A stretch of 42,629 nt of DNA from the NCBI GenBank assembly GCA_020637165.1, contig JACJWN010000015.1:1-42629 (forward strand), read 5' to 3'. The notes under the pieces are model-generated. The model was not told the origin of the DNA and searched no databases. It saw only the letters and a list, made by a program, of their open reading frames with translations. Positions 32,648-40,184 of this stretch are shown piece by piece (position 1 is the first letter of the stretch; every line of letters begins with the position of its first letter). The translations under genes were made by a program, and so were the position numbers. The DNA comes from Mycolicibacterium sp. Lineage in GTDB: Bacteria > Actinomycetota > Actinomycetes > Mycobacteriales > Mycobacteriaceae.

Positions 32648-33094
32648 TCAACGGTTTCCCAGGGCGACTTCCAGCAGCCGGGAGGCTGTGATCACCCCGA
32701 TGAGGCGGTCCTCGGCAACGACCGCGACCAGTGGAGAGTGCGCCTGAGCCATGATGGCGGCGACCTCGATGATGGTGTCGTCGGCGTTGGCCACGGCCAT
32801 CGCTGGCAGCGACTTCGGCAGCACCTGGTCGACGGACTTGCCGCTCAACTTCTCGGCGACCCGGTCAGCGGTGAGTTCACTGAGGACCCCGGCCAATGCG
32901 GGATCGTCCTGGACGTATGCCGGCACCAGCAGGCCGACCACCTGGGAAGCGGGCAGGATGTGCCGCGGGACGCCCGCAGCATCGGTGATCACCAGACCGG
33001 GCAACCGGTGCTGGGCGACCAGGCGCGCCGCCTCGATCGCATTGGAATCGCCCCGGACGACCGGGAACTCCTCGATGAGTTGTTCGGCGCGCAC
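32648..33094 (-). CDS. CBS-domain pair protein
   Basis: 148 aa composed of two CBS modules (about 1-75 and 85-145; [27 protein letters not shown] and [28 protein letters not shown] carry the pattern, here given as conserved blocks [14 protein letters not shown] and SPLVAVV). CBS pairs bind adenine nucleotides and regulate attached proteins. It lies 7 nt before the transporter gene, as Rv2683 does before Rv2684 in M. tuberculosis, so it probably gates the transporter by energy state. The start is GTG 33094, 22 nt after the desaturase stop; a 10-bp palindrome (ACTCTAGAGT, 33101-33110) fills the gap. Confidence 0.88.
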   Translation of the reverse strand: MRAEQLIEEFPVVRGDSNAIEAARLVAQHRLPGLVITDAAGVPRHILPASQVVGLLVPAYVQDDPALAGVLSELTADRVAEKLSGKSVDQVLPKSLPAMAVANADDTIIEVAAIMAQAHSPLVAVVAEDRLIGVITASRLLEVALGNR

Positions 33095-33116
33095 GGGTGA
33101 ACTCTAGAGTCTCCGC

Positions 33117-34205
33117 TCAGCGGGCACGGCCGTTCGGAACGGAGAGTCGGATGATCTTCATCCACGCCGAAGCGACCTGTGTGGGCAGCGGCCCGGTGGT
33201 GTAAGTCAGGCCGTATCGCTCGAACACCTCCCGCACCTTCGGGGCGATCTCCTGGTAGCGGTTGCTGGGCAGGTCCGGAAACAAGTGGTGTTCGATCTGG
33301 TAGGACAGGTTGCCGGTCATGAAGTGCAGGGCGGGGCCGCCGGAGATGTTGGCCGATCCGAGCATCTGGCGCAGATACCACTCGCCGCGGGTCTCGCCCT
33401 CGATCGAGTCCTTGGAGAAAGTCTGGACGCCGGCGGGGAAGTGGCCGCACATGATAACCGAATGCGTCCACAGGTTGCGGACCAGATTCGCGGTGAGGTT
33501 GGCCGCCAGAGTGGTCAGCGCCGACGGGCCGGACAGCAACGGGTGCAGCACGTAGTCGCGGGTGGCCTGCCGGCGGATCTTGGCCAGCACCTTCCTGCCC
33601 CGACTGACGAAGTCCTTCTTGTCGGTCCGACCCTTGAGGTACTTGCCGACCTCGAGGTCGTAGAACGCGATTCCGTACTGGAAGAAGCAGGCGTTCACGG
33701 CGTTGGACAGCGGCTGCACCAGATACATCGGCTTCCAGGGCTGTTCCTCGTCGACACGCATGATTCCGTAGCCCAGGTCGTTGTCGCGGCCGCGGACGTT
33801 GGTGTAGGTGTGGTGCAGTTCGTTGTGGGAGTGCTTCCAGAGTTCCGCCGGCGAGGCGTTGTCCCATTCCCAAGTGGTGGAGTGGATCTTCGGGTCGCGC
33901 ATCCAGTCCCACTGGCCGTGCATGACGTTGTGGCCGATCTCCATGTTCTCGATGATCTTGGAGACCGACAGGCCCGCAGTTCCGATGAGCCAGGCGGGCG
34001 GGAACAGCGAGAACAGCAGAATCGCCCGGCTGCCTAGCTCGAGTCTGCGCTGGCTGTCAATGACTTTGCGGATGTAGGCGGCATCGCGCCCACCGCGGCT
34101 CGCGACGATCTGGTCGCGGATGGCGTCGAGTTCGGCGCCGAGGTTCTCGATGTCGCTATCGTTCAGGCCGGCGGTCGCAGCGGTGTGTTCCAGCAGTGCG
34201 GTCAT
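33117..34205 (-). CDS. desA3: Membrane fatty-acid desaturase, DesA3 type
   Basis: 362 aa. Three histidine boxes of the membrane di-iron desaturases: GHNVMH (91-96), HNELHH (127-132) and QIEHH (about 310). Hydrophobic helices flank the boxes. M. tuberculosis DesA3 (Rv3229c) is a stearoyl-CoA delta-9 desaturase working with the reductase Rv3230c; here the reductase gene is directly upstream (13-nt gap), so the same electron chain is expected. ATG 34205 has AAAGGA 9 nt upstream. The CBS-protein gene begins 22 nt after the stop. This is a desaturase rather than a Stf0 or hydroxylase protein because box spacing matches the acyl-CoA/lipid desaturase family. Confidence 0.93.
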   Translation of the reverse strand: MTALLEHTAATAGLNDSDIENLGAELDAIRDQIVASRGGRDAAYIRKVIDSQRRLELGSRAILLFSLFPPAWLIGTAGLSVSKIIENMEIGHNVMHGQWDWMRDPKIHSTTWEWDNASPAELWKHSHNELHHTYTNVRGRDNDLGYGIMRVDEEQPWKPMYLVQPLSNAVNACFFQYGIAFYDLEVGKYLKGRTDKKDFVSRGRKVLAKIRRQATRDYVLHPLLSGPSALTTLAANLTANLVRNLWTHSVIMCGHFPAGVQTFSKDSIEGETRGEWYLRQMLGSANISGGPALHFMTGNLSYQIEHHLFPDLPSNRYQEIAPKVREVFERYGLTYTTGPLPTQVASAWMKIIRLSVPNGRAR

Positions 34206-34218
34206 GTCGGATTCCTTT

Positions 34219-35319
34219 CTAGAGTTCGATATCGCAGGGGCCCGCCGCGGCGGAGACGCAGGTCTGCACGATGACTCCGTCGCCTTCGGCGGCGGCGGTG
34301 GTGATCTGTCCGGTGCGCAGGTCACGCACCGCGCCACGGCGCAGCGGGGCGACACAGCCGTAGCAGACGCCCATCCGACAGCCCGAGGGCATCAGCACCC
34401 CCGCGGACTCGCCTGTCTCCAAGAGGCTTTCGGTTCCATCGTTGTCGGCGCGGGCGCCGGTGGCGGAGAAGTTCACGCTGCCTCCGTCGCCGGCGGCGAT
34501 GACCGACGGCCGAAACCGCTCGGTGTGCAGACGATCGGCGATACCTGCTGTCGCCCAGTGGGTTTCCAGGGCGTCGAGCAGTCCGACGGGCCCGCACGCC
34601 CAGGTCTGCCGTTCGGCGAGATCGCCGACGAGATCGGTGAGGGCGTCGATACCGAGCGCGCCGTTTGTGTCGGTGTGAATCTCGACGAGCCGAATCCGGC
34701 TCTGCGCAGCCAGCCTTCGCAGCTCGCCGCCGAAGATGACCTCGGCCTTGGTGGGCGCGCTGTGCAAGACGACGATGTCGGATGTGCCCCGGTGGGGCAT
34801 GTTGCGCAGCATTCCCATCACCGGGGTTATGCCGCTGCCGGCGGTGACGAACAGGATCTTCGCGGGGGCCGGTGTGGGGAGGGTGAATTCTCCGGACGGC
34901 TGATCGAGGTGCAGAACGCTCCCCACGGTGACCCGCCGCACCAGGTAGTTGCTCACCAGACCGTCGGGTATCGCCTTCACCGTGATGCTGATGCAGCCGT
35001 CGGGCCGTCCGATGCCGGAGGTCAGCGAGTAGGCCCGCCATTGCCGCACGCCGTCGACGTCGACCCCGACCCGGACGTACTGGCCGGGAACGTGGGCGCG
35101 CCATCCGCGGCCGGGCCTGATCACCAGTGTGACCGCGTCGCGGGTCTCGGGGTTGACGGCCACGATCCGTCCGCGCAGGGCGGAGCTGGAGCTCAGCGGG
35201 TCGATCAGGTCGAGATAGTCGGCGGGAACGAGGGGGGTGGTGAGCCGCTCGGCGAACTGCAGCACACGCCCGCGCAGGGTGGTGTGGGCTGGTTTGGTGC
35301 GGGGGGCGGTCGTGGTCAT
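34219..35319 (-). CDS. Ferredoxin-NADP-reductase-type protein with C-terminal 2Fe-2S domain
   Basis: 366 aa. An FAD-binding barrel (about 47-150, RAYSLTS as the flavin motif), an NAD(P)-binding domain with VTAGSGITPVMGML (about 165-180) and TWACGPVGLLDAL, and a plant-type ferredoxin at the C-terminus (SGCRMGVCYGC, i.e. C-x4-C-x2-C, with the fourth Cys in VQTCVSA). Corresponds to M. tuberculosis Rv3230c, which delivers NADPH electrons to the desaturase DesA3 encoded next. ATG 35319 follows GGTGGGT. Divergent from the PucR-type regulator, with several inverted repeats between. Confidence 0.92.
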   Translation of the reverse strand: MTTTAPRTKPAHTTLRGRVLQFAERLTTPLVPADYLDLIDPLSSSSALRGRIVAVNPETRDAVTLVIRPGRGWRAHVPGQYVRVGVDVDGVRQWRAYSLTSGIGRPDGCISITVKAIPDGLVSNYLVRRVTVGSVLHLDQPSGEFTLPTPAPAKILFVTAGSGITPVMGMLRNMPHRGTSDIVVLHSAPTKAEVIFGGELRRLAAQSRIRLVEIHTDTNGALGIDALTDLVGDLAERQTWACGPVGLLDALETHWATAGIADRLHTERFRPSVIAAGDGGSVNFSATGARADNDGTESLLETGESAGVLMPSGCRMGVCYGCVAPLRRGAVRDLRTGQITTAAAEGDGVIVQTCVSAAAGPCDIEL

Positions 35320-35341
35320 ATACCCACCATCCCTGGCCTTG

Positions 35342-35367
35342 AAGACAAAGTCTTGACCCTCAAGGGT
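35342..35367. promoter_or_regulatory. Overlapping inverted repeats between reductase and pucR-type gene
   Basis: Three small dyads overlap here: AAGAC-AAA-GTCTT (35342-35354), CTTGA-CCC-TCAAG (35352-35364) and ACCCT-CA-AGGGT (35356-35367). In a 74-bp divergent region beside a regulator gene they are good operator candidates. Confidence 0.45.
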
Positions 35368-35380
35368 GGAAAAATTCGAC

Positions 35381-35386
35381 TAATTT
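35381..35386 (+). promoter_or_regulatory. -10 box of the pucR-type gene (leaderless)
   Basis: TAATTT ends 7 nt before the ATG at 35394; no Shine-Dalgarno sequence. Confidence 0.5.
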
Positions 35387-35393
35387 GTTCTCT

Positions 35394-36629
35394 ATGAACA
35401 AAGGGGGATCGGATCGGGGACGGCTTTCCGGGCTGGCGTTGGACCCGGAGGTGATCGGGGCATTGGAGGCGGTGCTGCCCCGGATGGCTCAGCGCACGGT
35501 GGACGCGATCATCGCCGAAGTGCCCGCCTACACCGACCCCTTCAGCGGGCAGATGGGCCAGAACATCGAGAACGCGGTGCAGACCTCGTTGGCGGCTTTT
35601 CTTCGTCTGGTGACGTCGGTGGATGACTCCGATCCGGGTGTTCAGATGTCCCCGGCCATTGACGGCGCCTACGAACTGGGGCGGGGGGAGGCCCGCAACG
35701 GCCGTTCCATGGACGCACTGCTGGCCGCCTATCGGGTCGGCGCGAGGGTGGCTTGGCGGGAGTTGTCGGCGACCGCCGTGAGCGCCGGCCTGCCCGCCAC
35801 CACCGTCGCGCGATTCGCCGAACTGGTCTTCGCCTACATCGATGAGCTGTCGGCGTCCAGCGTTTCGGGTCATGCCGACGAGTCGGCTACCGAAGGCCGG
35901 GTCCGTCAGCGCTACCTCGACCTGCTCACCGCCCAATTGCTCGCCGGCGATCCCCCCGAGGTGCTGCGCAGCAGCGCCGAGCGTGCCAATTGGCCGGTTC
36001 CGCAAACACTTACGGCGATCTTGTTGCCGGCGTCGAGCGCCCGTGGCCTGACGGCCCTGCTGAGTTCGGAAGTGTTGCAGGCCAACGAGGGTCTGCCCGA
36101 ATTGGACCCCGCCGAGTCCTGGTCGGCCGTGCTGGTGCCCGATGTGCACGGTGACCGGAGACCGGTCCTGATTTCCGTCTTGGGCGGGCGCGGCGCGGTG
36201 GTCGGACCCGCCCGGCCGTGGCTGCTGGCGCGGGGCTCGTTCGGACGTGCGGTGCGGGCCCGGCACCTCCTCAGTGACGCCGGCTGCGTCGACACCGACG
36301 AGCATCTGGTCGAGATCGTGCTGGGCGCCGACCCCGAGGCGGTCGCCGACCTTCGCCGTCGGGCTCTGGAGCCGCTGGCGGACCTGAGGCCCGCTACGGC
36401 GCAACGCCTTACCGAGACACTGCGCTCGTGGCTGCTGCACCAGGGCCAGCGAGATGCGGTCGCGGCCGATCTGTTCGTCCACGCCCAGACCGTGCGCTAT
36501 CGGATGAACCAGTTGCGCGATCTCTATGGCGAGCGACTGGGGGACCCGCAGACGATCCTGGAACTTACTGTGGCTCTGGGGATACCGACTCCGGCCGCCG
36601 AGATGCTCCCGGAGCGGACCTCTTCATGA
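35394..36629 (+). CDS. PucR/CdaR-family transcriptional regulator
   Basis: 411 aa. The N-terminal ~170 residues are helical with a RsbR-like/GGDEF-related spacing and no known ligand motif. The C-terminus has the PucR helix-turn-helix (HTH_30): TLRSWLLHQGQRDAVAADLFVHAQTVRYRMNQLRDLYG (conserved core HAQTVRYRMNQL) near 355-390. Such proteins activate or repress neighbouring catabolic or lipid genes. It lies divergent from the reductase-desaturase run, across the dyad-rich region, so control of membrane lipid desaturation is the likely role (inference). ATG 35394 is chosen over an upstream TTG because of the leaderless -10 box. Confidence 0.88.
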   Translation: MNKGGSDRGRLSGLALDPEVIGALEAVLPRMAQRTVDAIIAEVPAYTDPFSGQMGQNIENAVQTSLAAFLRLVTSVDDSDPGVQMSPAIDGAYELGRGEARNGRSMDALLAAYRVGARVAWRELSATAVSAGLPATTVARFAELVFAYIDELSASSVSGHADESATEGRVRQRYLDLLTAQLLAGDPPEVLRSSAERANWPVPQTLTAILLPASSARGLTALLSSEVLQANEGLPELDPAESWSAVLVPDVHGDRRPVLISVLGGRGAVVGPARPWLLARGSFGRAVRARHLLSDAGCVDTDEHLVEIVLGADPEAVADLRRRALEPLADLRPATAQRLTETLRSWLLHQGQRDAVAADLFVHAQTVRYRMNQLRDLYGERLGDPQTILELTVALGIPTPAAEMLPERTSS

Positions 36630-36667
36630 CGGCGCGGCCGATGGGCGGCGCCGAATCGGCGGTGGCG

Positions 36668-36673
36668 TAAGTT
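36668..36673 (+). promoter_or_regulatory. -10 box of menB (leaderless)
   Basis: TAAGTT, 6 nt before GTG 36680. Confidence 0.45.
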
Positions 36674-36679
36674 CGGGCC

Positions 36680-37594
36680 GTGAGCCGAAACCCGTTCGAC
36701 CCCGACCTGTGGGCGCCCGTGGAGGGCTTCGAGGATCTGACCGACATCACCTATCACCGCCATGTGCGCGACGGGGTGCCGGAGCCGACGGTGCGGGTGG
36801 CCTTCGACCGCCCGGAGGTGCGCAACGCCTTCCGGCCGCACACCGTCGACGAGCTGTACCGGGTGCTGGACCACGCCCGGATGTGGCCCGAGGTCGGTGT
36901 GGTGCTGCTCACCGGCAACGGGCCGTCGTCCAAGGACGGCGGGTGGGCCTTCTGTTCGGGAGGCGACCAGCGCATCCGCGGCCGCAGCGGGTACCAGTAC
37001 GCAGCCGGGGACACCGCCGACACCGTCGATCCGGCCAGGGCCGGGCGGCTGCACATTTTGGAAGTTCAGCGGCTGATCCGTTTCATGCCCAAGGTCGTCA
37101 TCTGCCTGGTCAGCGGATGGGCGGCCGGCGGTGGGCACAGCCTGCACGTCACCTGCGATCTGACTCTGGCCAGCCGTGAGCACGCCCGGTTCAAGCAGAC
37201 CGACGCCGACGTGGGAAGTTTCGACGGCGGCTACGGCAGCGCCTACCTGGCCAAGCAGGTGGGGCAGAAGTTCGCGCGGGAGATCTTCTTCCTGGGCGAG
37301 GCCTACACCGCCGAGCAGATGCATCAGATGGGAGCGGTCAACCGCGTCGTGGACCACGCCGAGTTGGAAACGACCGGACTGCAGTGGGCCGAGAAGATCA
37401 ATGGCAAGTCACCACAGGCCCAGCGGATGCTGAAGTTCGCTTTCAACCTGCTCGACGACGGACTGGTCGGCCAGCAGATCTTCGCCGGCGAGGCCACCCG
37501 GCTGGCTTATATGACCGACGAGGCCGTGGAGGGCCGTGACGCTTTTCTGGAAAAGCGCGACCCCGACTGGAGCCGATTCCCGCGCTACTTCTGA
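36680..37594 (+). CDS. menB: 1,4-dihydroxy-2-naphthoyl-CoA synthase MenB
   Basis: 304 aa, crotonase fold. The N-terminal DITYHRH...VRVAFDRPEVRNAFRP, the loop DGGWAFCSGGDQRIRG, the oxyanion-hole glycines SGWAAGGGHSLHV and the TDADVGSFDGGYGSAYLA region are diagnostic of MenB and distinguish it from ordinary enoyl-CoA hydratases. MenB closes the second ring of menaquinone from o-succinylbenzoyl-CoA in the cytoplasm, an essential step for the mycobacterial respiratory chain. GTG 36680 is preceded by a leaderless -10 box. No other men genes lie within the window; a fragment of an acyl-CoA dehydrogenase gene follows. Confidence 0.96.
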   Translation: MSRNPFDPDLWAPVEGFEDLTDITYHRHVRDGVPEPTVRVAFDRPEVRNAFRPHTVDELYRVLDHARMWPEVGVVLLTGNGPSSKDGGWAFCSGGDQRIRGRSGYQYAAGDTADTVDPARAGRLHILEVQRLIRFMPKVVICLVSGWAAGGGHSLHVTCDLTLASREHARFKQTDADVGSFDGGYGSAYLAKQVGQKFAREIFFLGEAYTAEQMHQMGAVNRVVDHAELETTGLQWAEKINGKSPQAQRMLKFAFNLLDDGLVGQQIFAGEATRLAYMTDEAVEGRDAFLEKRDPDWSRFPRYF

Positions 37595-37622
37595 CAGCGC
37601 CCAGATACTCCGGGGAAACACC

Positions 37623-37811
37623 ATGCCCGTCGGCCGACTCCTTCGCGACGGCGACGTCGACGATCTCCGCGCTGGCCGGTGGACCGGTCCGCGGTGGAGC
37701 GACTACCGGGTGGAGCGGTACATGCGCGAGGCCGAGATCACCTAGATCTTGCAGGGCACCAATCAGATTCAGCGATTGGTGATCGCCCGGGGCCTCCGAG
37801 CGGTTAGGTAG
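37623..37811 (+). pseudogene. C-terminal remnant of an acyl-CoA dehydrogenase (fadE-type) gene
   Basis: From 37701 the frame reads DYRVERYMREAEIT, a TAG stop at 37743-37745, then ILQGTNQIQRLVIARGL. This is the well-known acyl-CoA dehydrogenase C-terminal signature (VERYMR-D/E-A-x-I-T-Q-I-x-x-G-T-N-x-I-Q-R), with the Gln codon CAG turned into TAG. Nothing recognisable of the other ~340 residues precedes it; the part from the ATG at 37623 only loosely recalls the segment before the signature. A relic of a gene lost between menB and the VOC gene. Confidence 0.85.
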
Positions 37812-37847
37812 AGCCCGGGGGCTCCGGGCGGGCAGAGAGGAAAGAGG

Positions 37848-38201
37848 ATGAGCGATCACGACGTCAGGATGGTCATCCTGTCCACCGACGACCTGGACGG
37901 GTCCATCGAGTTCTACAGCGAGACGCTGGGCATGCCGCTGAAGTTCCGGGACGGCGCGCACTTCGCCGCACTTGACGGCGGGTCGGTGACACTGGCGTTG
38001 GCCACCGCCGTCGACCATCCGATCCCCGGACAGGTCGTGGTCGGCATCAAGACCGCCGATGTGGACGCCGCGGCGAAGGCGATCGAGGCCAGCGGCGGCG
38101 GAATCGTCAAGGGCCCCTATGACGACGCCCACGAGCGCCGTGCCGTGGTCTACGACAACAAGGGCAACGGCCTGGTCTTCTACAGCCCGCTGGCGCGGTA
38201 G
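37848..38201 (+). CDS. VOC/glyoxalase-superfamily protein
   Basis: 117 aa, two beta-alpha-beta-beta-beta modules: VRMVILSTDDLDGSIEFYSETLGMPLKFRDG at the N-terminus (typical DLDGSIEFYSETLG block) and VKGPYDDAHERRAVVYDNKGNGLVFY at the C-terminus. VOC proteins are metal-dependent lyases, dioxygenases or resistance proteins. The usual N-terminal metal His is Ile/Leu here, while E/H positions further on are unclear, so catalysis is uncertain. GAGGAAAGAGG before the ATG is a strong ribosome-binding site. The SDR gene starts directly behind it, so they are co-expressed. Confidence 0.85.
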   Translation: MSDHDVRMVILSTDDLDGSIEFYSETLGMPLKFRDGAHFAALDGGSVTLALATAVDHPIPGQVVVGIKTADVDAAAKAIEASGGGIVKGPYDDAHERRAVVYDNKGNGLVFYSPLAR

Positions 38202-38210
38202 GTGACTGCG

Positions 38211-38903
38211 ATGCCGGATCGTCAACTGGAGGGCGCATCGGTCGTCGTCGTCGGCGCCAGCGGAGGTCTCGGGCGGCGCATCGCCGGGCTGTTGGCCGCT
38301 GCGGGCGCCCGACTGACCTTGGCCGCACGGAACCCACAGGGGTTGGAATCGCTGGGCTTCGAAGCCACCCCGGTCGTCGCGGACCTGCGCGACGCAGAGG
38401 CCGGTGCGGCGATCGTGAACGCCGCCCTGTCGGCGAACGGCCGGATCGACGGCTTGGTCAACGCGGCCGGGGTGGTCGCCTTCGGTCCGCTTGTCGACAC
38501 CGACGACGAGGTGATCGAAGACCTGTTCCTCACCAATGTGCTCGGGCCGCTATGGCTGATCAGGGCGGCCCTGCCCGCCCTGACGGAGTCCCGCGGGTTC
38601 ATCGCCAACATCAGCGCGGTGGTCGCCGAGCAGCCGCTTCCGGGCATGGCCGCCTACGCGGCGTCCAAGGCCGCGCTGAGCGCGGCGGACCAGGCGCTGA
38701 GCCGTGAGTTGCGCCGCGTGGGGATCACCGTGACCGACGCCCGGCCACCGCACACCGAGACCGGGCTTGCCCAGCACCCCATCGCCGGTACCGCGCCCCG
38801 GTTGCCTGAAGGCCTGCAACCCGAGGTGGTCGCCCGCCGGATCGTCGAGGCCATTCGCGCGGGGGAACGTGAGGTACCGGCGGAGGCTTTCGCCGCCGGC
38901 TGA
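38211..38903 (+). CDS. Short-chain dehydrogenase/reductase
   Basis: 230 aa. Rossmann cofactor motif VVGASGGLGRRIA (TGxxxGxG type), VADLRD, NAAGVV (NAAG motif), the catalytic Ser in ANISAVVAE and the pair YAASK (Tyr and Lys). A classical SDR; the missing acidic/basic residue pattern after strand 2 (AARNPQ) suggests NADP(H). The substrate is unknown. ATG 38211 with AGGTGA 5 nt upstream is preferred to GTG 38202, which immediately follows the VOC stop. The MgtC-family gene starts 2 nt after the stop, so VOC, SDR and membrane protein form a transcription unit. Confidence 0.9.
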   Translation: MPDRQLEGASVVVVGASGGLGRRIAGLLAAAGARLTLAARNPQGLESLGFEATPVVADLRDAEAGAAIVNAALSANGRIDGLVNAAGVVAFGPLVDTDDEVIEDLFLTNVLGPLWLIRAALPALTESRGFIANISAVVAEQPLPGMAAYAASKAALSAADQALSRELRRVGITVTDARPPHTETGLAQHPIAGTAPRLPEGLQPEVVARRIVEAIRAGEREVPAEAFAAG

Positions 38904-38905
38904 CC

Positions 38906-40144
38906 ATGAACTGGCAGCAGCTGCAGCCCTTCCTTGTCGCGCTGGCGATCGGGCTGCTGCTGGGTTTCGAGCGCGAGCGCAGCCACCGTCGCCGGCTGTC
39001 GGCGGGCTCGCGGTCCTTCGCGCTGCTGTCCCTGCTGGGAGCCGTTGCCGCGGCGTTCGGGCATTGGGTGGTGCTGGTGGGGCTGTTCGGGGTGGCGGCG
39101 TTGATGGCGCTGGCCTACTTCCGCACCAACGACGAGGACCCCGGAACCACCACCGAGATCGCCGCCCTGGTCACCTACCTGCTCGGTGCGCTGGCCTACA
39201 CCAGGCCCGCCGTCGCGGTCGCCCTGGCCGTCCTGGTCGCCGGGTTGTTGCTGTCCAAGGAAAGGATCCACCGCTTCGCCCGGGACATCGTCAGCGAGGT
39301 CGAACTCGAGGACGCCATCAAGTTCTTCGTGGTGGCGTTCGTCATCCTGCCGCTGCTCCCCGACCGACCGCTCGGACCCTACGGCGTGCTCAATCCGTCG
39401 AAGGTGTGGCTGCTGGTCGTGCTGCTCACCGGCATCGGGTGGGTCGGCTATATCGGCGTGCGCGCGCTCGGGCCGCAGCGGGGCCTGCTCGTCACCGGGC
39501 TGGCCGGCGGGTTCGTCTCGGCCACCGCCACCACCGCGTCGATGGGCCGGATCGGCCGCACCGCTGAGGACCCGCGGGTGCCGCTGGCCGGCGCGCTGGC
39601 TGCCAGCCTGGCCACCTTCCTGCAGCTGCTGGTCGTCATCGCCTACGTCGACCCCGCGCTGCTTCGCCGGCTGTGGCTCCCGGTGGTGGTGGGGGCCGCC
39701 ACGCTCATGGTCGTGGCCGCCGTCGTCTACCGGCGGGCTCGATCCCATCCGGACGACACCGAGGCGCCGATCCCGGCCGGGCGGCCGTTCGCGCTTCGCC
39801 CTGCGCTGATCCTGGCGGCCGTCCTGGTGTTCGCCCTGCTGATCGGTCGCTGGGGCGCCGACTTGCTGGGTCCGCAAGGCGCGGTGCTGGGGGCGTTCGC
39901 CGCCGGCCTGGCCGACGCCCACGCCGGCTCGGTGGCCGCCGCCACCCTGGCCGCGGCCGGGGACATCACCGCCGACACCGCATTGGTGGCCATCGCTGCT
40001 GCACTGGGCTCCAATCTGCTCGTCAAGATCGGGTTGGCCTTCGCCGCGGGCGGTCGCCGCTTCGGGCTCGGCTTCCTCGCCGCAATGGCTGTCCCCACCC
40101 TCGCGTTCGGTGCCGCGTTGGCCGCCGCACTCGCGGTTGGCTGA
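38906..40144 (+). CDS. MgtC/SapB-family membrane protein with DUF4010
   Basis: 412 aa with about eleven to twelve helices. The first ~130 residues are an MgtC/SapB unit (LALAIGLLLGFERER, the charged helix motif, and RSFALLSLLGAVAAAF). The following ~270 residues are DUF4010, containing GLAGGFVSATATTASMGRIG and the final GDITADTALVAIAAALGSNLLVKIGLAF. MgtC-related proteins affect Mg2+ homeostasis and ATP-synthase control; the fused type is uncharacterised, so a transport role is only likely. It starts 2 nt after the SDR stop. Confidence 0.87.
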   Translation: MNWQQLQPFLVALAIGLLLGFERERSHRRRLSAGSRSFALLSLLGAVAAAFGHWVVLVGLFGVAALMALAYFRTNDEDPGTTTEIAALVTYLLGALAYTRPAVAVALAVLVAGLLLSKERIHRFARDIVSEVELEDAIKFFVVAFVILPLLPDRPLGPYGVLNPSKVWLLVVLLTGIGWVGYIGVRALGPQRGLLVTGLAGGFVSATATTASMGRIGRTAEDPRVPLAGALAASLATFLQLLVVIAYVDPALLRRLWLPVVVGAATLMVVAAVVYRRARSHPDDTEAPIPAGRPFALRPALILAAVLVFALLIGRWGADLLGPQGAVLGAFAAGLADAHAGSVAAATLAAAGDITADTALVAIAAALGSNLLVKIGLAFAAGGRRFGLGFLAAMAVPTLAFGAALAAALAVG

Positions 40145-40184
40145 TCGCGCGATCCTGGCGCCGTCGGGTGCGACAATCCCCGTC

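Noticed and set aside
34219-35397. 425-aa plus-strand frame over the reductase gene
   Set aside because: Antisense to a reductase with complete flavin, nucleotide and iron-sulfur motifs.
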